In this document: positions 60,323-64,000 of the stretch, one piece after another
Layout of the letters: every line of letters begins with the position of its first letter
Numbering within the stretch: the stretch's first letter is position 1
Assembly (NCBI GenBank): GCA_945881735.1
Contig: CAMCVF010000001.1
Coordinates: 124,001-188,000 of the forward strand
From: Methylotenera oryzisoli
GTDB taxonomy: Bacteria; Pseudomonadota; Gammaproteobacteria; Burkholderiales; Methylophilaceae
Direction: 5' to 3'
Length of the DNA: 64,000 nucleotides
The notes under the pieces: generated by a model
What the model saw: only the letters and a program-made list of their open reading frames with translations
What the model was told of the DNA's origin: nothing
Databases searched by the model: none
Translations under genes and position numbers: made by a program

Positions 60323-60862
60323 CTACCAGTCAAACGGGTAGCCGTAATTTAAACCAAACCCAAAGCGGCTTCCAAGACCTCTGTTGTAACGATAAAAGGG
60401 ATGGCCATAAAAACCACCAAAACGTGGGCCCCAAAATGGGTCGTAATAGCTATTGCGAGCTGCATCGCGCTCGCGTTTCAGTATTTTTTCAGCGGCTGCG
60501 CGCTCTTTTTCGCGCTTATTTATTTCATCTGCAATAGCATTTTGTTTCGCCAATTCATTGCTTTGGTGAATGTAATCCAACACTTTGATATTTAAACCTT
60601 GCCTACTTAAATCCAAAGTTTGTGCAGGCGTTAATTCATAGCGCGAATTACTGGCTTTAATTTTTTCAATAATTTGCTCTGGGGTTTTGCTTTCTTTAGA
60701 GTCATTAATAATTTCATCTAAACTCACAGTGGCAACAGGCAGCGGCAATAATAAGGCCAACTCTTCTGGCGTAATCCGTTTAATCTGCGCGGGCGGCTGG
60801 GCTGTGGTGGCGCAACCAGCAAATAGCATGGCACTAATGATTAAAATTAACACCTTTGTCAT
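60323..60862 (-). CDS. Lipoprotein of unknown function with a charged helix and an aromatic Gly-rich tail
   Basis: 179 residues. Signal peptide with lipobox FAGC (C17). A helical region follows (about 30-105), with IIEKIKASNSRYELTPAQTLDLSRQGLNIKVLDYI, a motif seen in many small proteobacterial lipoproteins of unknown function. A highly charged helix (EINKREKERAAAEKILKRER) comes next. The tail is Tyr/Phe/Gly/Arg-rich (YYDPFWGPRFGGFYGHPFY and RFGFGLNYGYPFDW). The tail composition suggests a surface or binding region. A single gene between the Sel1-like ghost and yjbQ. Confidence 0.8.
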   Translation of the reverse strand: MTKVLILIISAMLFAGCATTAQPPAQIKRITPEELALLLPLPVATVSLDEIINDSKESKTPEQIIEKIKASNSRYELTPAQTLDLSRQGLNIKVLDYIHQSNELAKQNAIADEINKREKERAAAEKILKRERDAARNSYYDPFWGPRFGGFYGHPFYRYNRGLGSRFGFGLNYGYPFDW

Positions 60863-60888
60863 TTAACAATCACTTTCTTTAAAGCGGG

Positions 60889-61462
60889 TTACGCCTGCTC
60901 AATGCTGGCATCAAAATCGTGGCATTTAGCTTCGTGTAGGCCCAACACATTTTTCAAATGAGCGCACATTTCTTTGCAAGTTAGAACGTCTTTGTATTTC
61001 TCTGCATGGCATTCGCCCGCTTTAAAGGCCTCTCAGCTTAGGTCACATCGCCCCTAAAATAAGACAACAAATAGCGCAAATAGGCATTTCAGCCGTTTTA
61101 ATCTCTATGGTTTACAACATTTTATGCGCTTAAAAAAACCATGCTTTAAAGCAATACCAAACAAATTGGATGCATAATCACAGTTAGCTGGTATGCCACG
61201 TCCAAACGCATAAAAGATACCTAAGCGAGAAACGCCTTCTGCACTGACATAATGTGTCACTTTAAATATAAATTAGTTGCTTTCCAAGCCGAATCTACTT
61301 TATCGGCATCACCCATTAATACAATGGCACACTCTAGTAAATATTTAATAATCGGCGGCTCATTATCAAAGAGTTCTAATTCACTGGCCGCATAAGCCGC
61401 ACAAACTCCAACGCCCACTATTAGGTTTGAAATCACAACTAAATAATAATAGGTGTTTTCAT
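60889..61462 (-). pseudogene. Decayed secreted protein with a Sel1-like repeat
   Basis: From an ATG at 61462 the minus strand starts a signal peptide, MKTPIII. After a one-base shift it continues LVVISNLIVGVGVCAAYAAS, then ELELFDNEPPIIKYLLECAI and VLMGDADKVDSAWKATNLYL. A second shift near 61260 leads to THYVSAEGVSRLGIFYAFGR then GIPANCDYASNLFGIALKHG. This part fits the Sel1 pattern (LG.LY..GRGVP.DY..A..L...A...G). In-frame stops at 61105-61107, 61054-61056 and 61033-61035 follow. The same frame then closes with a Cys-rich end, ECHAEKYKDVLTCKEMCAHL then KNVLGLHEAKCHDF, stop at 60889. Two frameshifts and three stops in about 190 codons. It sits 22 bases after the clpB stop. Confidence 0.6.
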
Positions 61463-61483
61463 CTATGCCAGCTTACGCGCTAA

Positions 61484-64000
61484 TTAGCCTTTTACAAACG
61501 ACATCTTGCCACCTTTTTTATCAACTAATATGGTATCTTTCGCCACAAAACTGCCTGCCAAAATCTCACGCGCCAGTGGGTTTTCAATCTCACTTTGAAT
61601 CGCTCGTTTAAGTGGTCTTGCACCATAAACAGGGTCAAAACCCGCATTAGCTATTTCGGCAATCGCAGACTCTGTAATATTTAATGTCATATCCATTGCT
61701 GCCAAACGCTTAGCCAACAGCTGAATCTGAATCTGCGCAATCGCTTTGACCTGTGCCTTACCCAGGCTATGGAAAACGACAACTTCATCAATACGGTTGA
61801 CGAACTCTGGCCTGAAATGTGTTTTGACTTCACTCATCACCGCCAGTTTCACTAATTGGTAATCTTGGTCGGCCATGCTTTGAATCATCTGGCTACCAAG
61901 ATTAGAAGTCATGATAATCACCGTATTTTTAAAGTCTACCGTGCGGCCTTGGCCATCGGTTAAACGACCATCGTCCAGAACTTGCAACAGCACATTAAAT
62001 ACATCTGGGTGCGCTTTTTCCACCTCATCCAGTAAAATTACACTGTAAGGTTTGCGGCGCACCGCTTCTGTCAGCGTGCCACCTTCTTCATAGCCCACAT
62101 AGCCAGGCGGCGCACCAATCATGCGAGCCACACTGTGTTTTTCCATAAACTCGCTCATATCAATGCGAATTAAATGTTCTTCTGAATCAAACAAAAAGCC
62201 TGCTAATGCTTTGCAAAGTTCCGTTTTACCCACGCCTGTTGGGCCTAAGAACAAAAAGCTGCCATAAGGGCGGTTGGGGTCGCTTAAGCCGCTACGCGAT
62301 CTGCGAATCGCATCTGAAACCAAGCGCACTGCTTCATCCTGACCAACCACACGTTCATGAAGTTTGCTTTCCATGGTCAGCAATTTTTCACGCTCACCTG
62401 TGAGCATTTTGCTAACTGGAATTCCAGTAGCACGACTGACCACTTCGGCAATTTCATCTGCGCCTACTTCTGTACGTAACATTCTATTTTTGCTTGGCGT
62501 TGCGTTAGCATCAGAGCTTGAAGCTTCTTTTAATTGCGATTCTAAAGCCGGTAATTTGCCATATTGTAGCTCAGACACTTTTTGCCATTCGCCCTTACGC
62601 GTGGCTTCTTCCATCTCGAACTTTACCTTTTCAATAGCTTCTTTAATATGGCTTGTGCCTTGCACTTGCGCTTTTTCAGAGGTCCAAATATCTTCTAAAT
62701 CGGCATATTCTTTCTCAAGCTTTTCAATCTCTTCTTCAATCAAACCAAAACGTTTACGGCTACCTTCATCTTTTTCACGGCGCACGGCTTCACGCTCAAT
62801 TTTGAGTTGAATAGTCCTGCGCTCGAGCTTATCCAACTCTTCTGGCTTAGAGTCAATTTCCATTTTGATTCTAGAGGCGGCTTCATCAATCAAATCGATG
62901 GCCTTATCAGGCAAAAAACGGTCAGTAATATAGCGGTGTGAAAGTTCTGCCGCTGCCACAATCGCTGGGTCAGTAATCTCTACACCATGATGCAATTCGT
63001 ATTTTTCTTGTAAACCACGCAAAATCGCAATCGTCGCTTCAACCGTTGGTTCATCAACCAATACTTTCTGAAAGCGGCGTTCTAACGCGGCATCTTTTTC
63101 AATGTATTTGCGGTACTCGTTCAATGTGGTCGCACCTACGCAATGCAACTCACCACGTGCTAGGGCGGGTTTGAGCATATTTCCTGCATCCATAGCACCT
63201 TCGGCTTTGCCTGCGCCCACCATGGTGTGTAGCTCATCGATAAACACAATGGTCTGCCCTTCATCTTGCGACAATTCTTTTAGCACCGATTTCAAGCGCT
63301 CTTCAAACTCACCTCGGTATTTAGCGCCAGCCAATAAAGCAGCCATATCCAAACTTAAAACCTTTTTGCCTTTAAGCGAGTCAGGTACTTCTTCATTAAT
63401 AATGCGCTGTGCCAAACCTTCTACAATCGCGGTTTTACCCACACCTGGCTCACCAATCAATACTGGGTTATTTTTGGTGCGGCGCATTAAAACCTGAATC
63501 ACGCGGCGAATTTCATCATCGCGGCCAATCACAGGGTCTAGTTTGCCTAGTTTGGCACGTTCAGTTAAATCTACTGTGTATTTTTTTAACGATTCGCGAT
63601 TGCTTTCGCCTTCTTGGTCGTTTACATGTTCAGCACCACGCACCGCCAATACCGCCGCTTCTAGCGCATTTTTCGTTAAGCCATTTTGTTTTAAAAGCTT
63701 GCCAGTTTCGCCTTTATCTTCAGCAAGCGCTAATAAAAACATTTCACTGGCAATGTAAGCATCGCCGCGTTTTTGCGCCAATTTATCGGTTACGTTTAAT
63801 AGATTATTCAAATCACGTGAAATCGCAATTTCGCCATTATTTGCAGTGGATTTGGATAGATTAGCAATCACGCTATTTAATTGTGTTTTAAGTGGCGTCA
63901 GATTAACGCCAGCACGCGCAAGTAATGACGAAGCGCCGCCGTTATCTTCTTGCAGTAATGCCAATAATAAATGTTGTGGCTCAATTGCCGTATTGTCGGC
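61484..64000 (-). CDS. clpB: ATP-dependent disaggregase ClpB (5' end outside the window)
   Basis: Hexameric AAA+ chaperone that extracts proteins from aggregates with DnaK. The visible 838 residues lack only about 20 at the N-terminus: the frame is open to the window edge and reads [11 protein letters not shown] there, part of the Clp_N domain. AAA-1 has GEPGVGKT and VIFIDELH. The coiled-coil middle domain (about residues 400-530) is rich in Glu and Lys. AAA-2 has [15 protein letters not shown] and the SNLGSQMIQ region. The ClpB C-terminal D2-small domain ends with FVKG. The arrangement is that of ClpB, not ClpA or ClpC. Promoter and start lie beyond position 64000. Confidence 0.97.
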   Translation of the reverse strand, partial: ADNTAIEPQHLLLALLQEDNGGASSLLARAGVNLTPLKTQLNSVIANLSKSTANNGEIAISRDLNNLLNVTDKLAQKRGDAYIASEMFLLALAEDKGETGKLLKQNGLTKNALEAAVLAVRGAEHVNDQEGESNRESLKKYTVDLTERAKLGKLDPVIGRDDEIRRVIQVLMRRTKNNPVLIGEPGVGKTAIVEGLAQRIINEEVPDSLKGKKVLSLDMAALLAGAKYRGEFEERLKSVLKELSQDEGQTIVFIDELHTMVGAGKAEGAMDAGNMLKPALARGELHCVGATTLNEYRKYIEKDAALERRFQKVLVDEPTVEATIAILRGLQEKYELHHGVEITDPAIVAAAELSHRYITDRFLPDKAIDLIDEAASRIKMEIDSKPEELDKLERRTIQLKIEREAVRREKDEGSRKRFGLIEEEIEKLEKEYADLEDIWTSEKAQVQGTSHIKEAIEKVKFEMEEATRKGEWQKVSELQYGKLPALESQLKEASSSDANATPSKNRMLRTEVGADEIAEVVSRATGIPVSKMLTGEREKLLTMESKLHERVVGQDEAVRLVSDAIRRSRSGLSDPNRPYGSFLFLGPTGVGKTELCKALAGFLFDSEEHLIRIDMSEFMEKHSVARMIGAPPGYVGYEEGGTLTEAVRRKPYSVILLDEVEKAHPDVFNVLLQVLDDGRLTDGQGRTVDFKNTVIIMTSNLGSQMIQSMADQDYQLVKLAVMSEVKTHFRPEFVNRIDEVVVFHSLGKAQVKAIAQIQIQLLAKRLAAMDMTLNITESAIAEIANAGFDPVYGARPLKRAIQSEIENPLAREILAGSFVAKDTILVDKKGGKMSFVKG

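Noticed and set aside
62364-63864. Several plus-strand frames of 130-150 codons inside clpB
   Set aside because: Shadows of the conserved ClpB frame; Ser/Cys-rich translations typical of antisense.

Overview
This 64 kb window looks like chromosome of a low-to-mid-G+C betaproteobacterium. The best match is a Methylophilaceae/Methylotenera-like methylotroph. That is inferred from gene order and protein style (ilvI-ilvH-ilvC-psd, xseB-ispA-dxs-folE2, lptD-surA-pdxA-rsmA divergent from amgK-murU, leuS-lptE-holA-proA-nadD, secB-grxC-rhodanese-gpmI-envC). No methanol or C1 oxidation gene lies in the window, so the family is not proven. I see no rRNA, tRNA, CRISPR array, phage or intact insertion sequence.

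Layout. 1-2 kb: a stand-alone GspE/PilB-type ATPase. 2-6.5 kb: branched-chain amino acid synthesis (ilvI, ilvH, ilvC) followed by psd. 6.6-9 kb: rppH, a seven-bladed YVTN lipoprotein and a secreted SRPBCC protein. 9.2-10.5 kb: two tandem, nearly identical type IV pilin genes behind one sigma-54 promoter. 10.6-12 kb: a metallo-beta-lactamase-fold cyclic-nucleotide phosphodiesterase and the collapsed remains of its CHASE2-cyclase partner. 12-17 kb: an esterase, then the isoprenoid block xseB-ispA-dxs and folE2. 17-22.7 kb: a retropepsin-like protease, an MFS transporter, aroC, rluE/icd and a cold-shock gene. 23-26 kb: pilB-pilC. 26-32.4 kb: dsbC, two ubiquinone hydroxylases, pepP, murU, amgK. 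32.5-38.8 kb: lptD-surA-pdxA-rsmA and adk. 39.6-45.7 kb: leuS to nadD. 45.7-51.1 kb: a PEP-CTERM protein and the biotin operon bioB-F-H-C-D. 51.2-58.7 kb: comF, trmL, gpsA, an SH3 protein, secB, grxC, rhodanese, gpmI, envC. 58.8-64 kb: small lipoproteins, yjbQ and clpB, which runs off the right edge.

How the genes work together. Cell-envelope functions dominate: LPS export (LptD, LptE), outer-membrane chaperoning (SurA), peptidoglycan recycling (AmgK, MurU), septal hydrolase activation (EnvC), disulfide isomerisation (DsbC), pre-protein targeting (SecB) and type IV pili (PilA x2, PilB, PilC). The rest is core biosynthesis: branched-chain amino acids, isoprenoids, ubiquinone, folate, chorismate, PLP, biotin and NAD.

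The most interesting content is in the gaps. Translating the gene-poor stretches on both strands gives at least four gene ghosts: a CHASE2-sensor adenylate/guanylate cyclase reduced to its two ends (11420-11925), a LapA-like membrane protein with in-frame stops (38958-39432), a DUF559 nuclease (about 52525-52792) and a secreted Sel1-repeat-like protein (60889-61462). Two or three further gaps hold unidentified coding-like fragments. Together with several operons that end earlier than usual in this group, this suggests a genome losing accessory and signalling genes while keeping its core. No clear new multi-gene system is visible.
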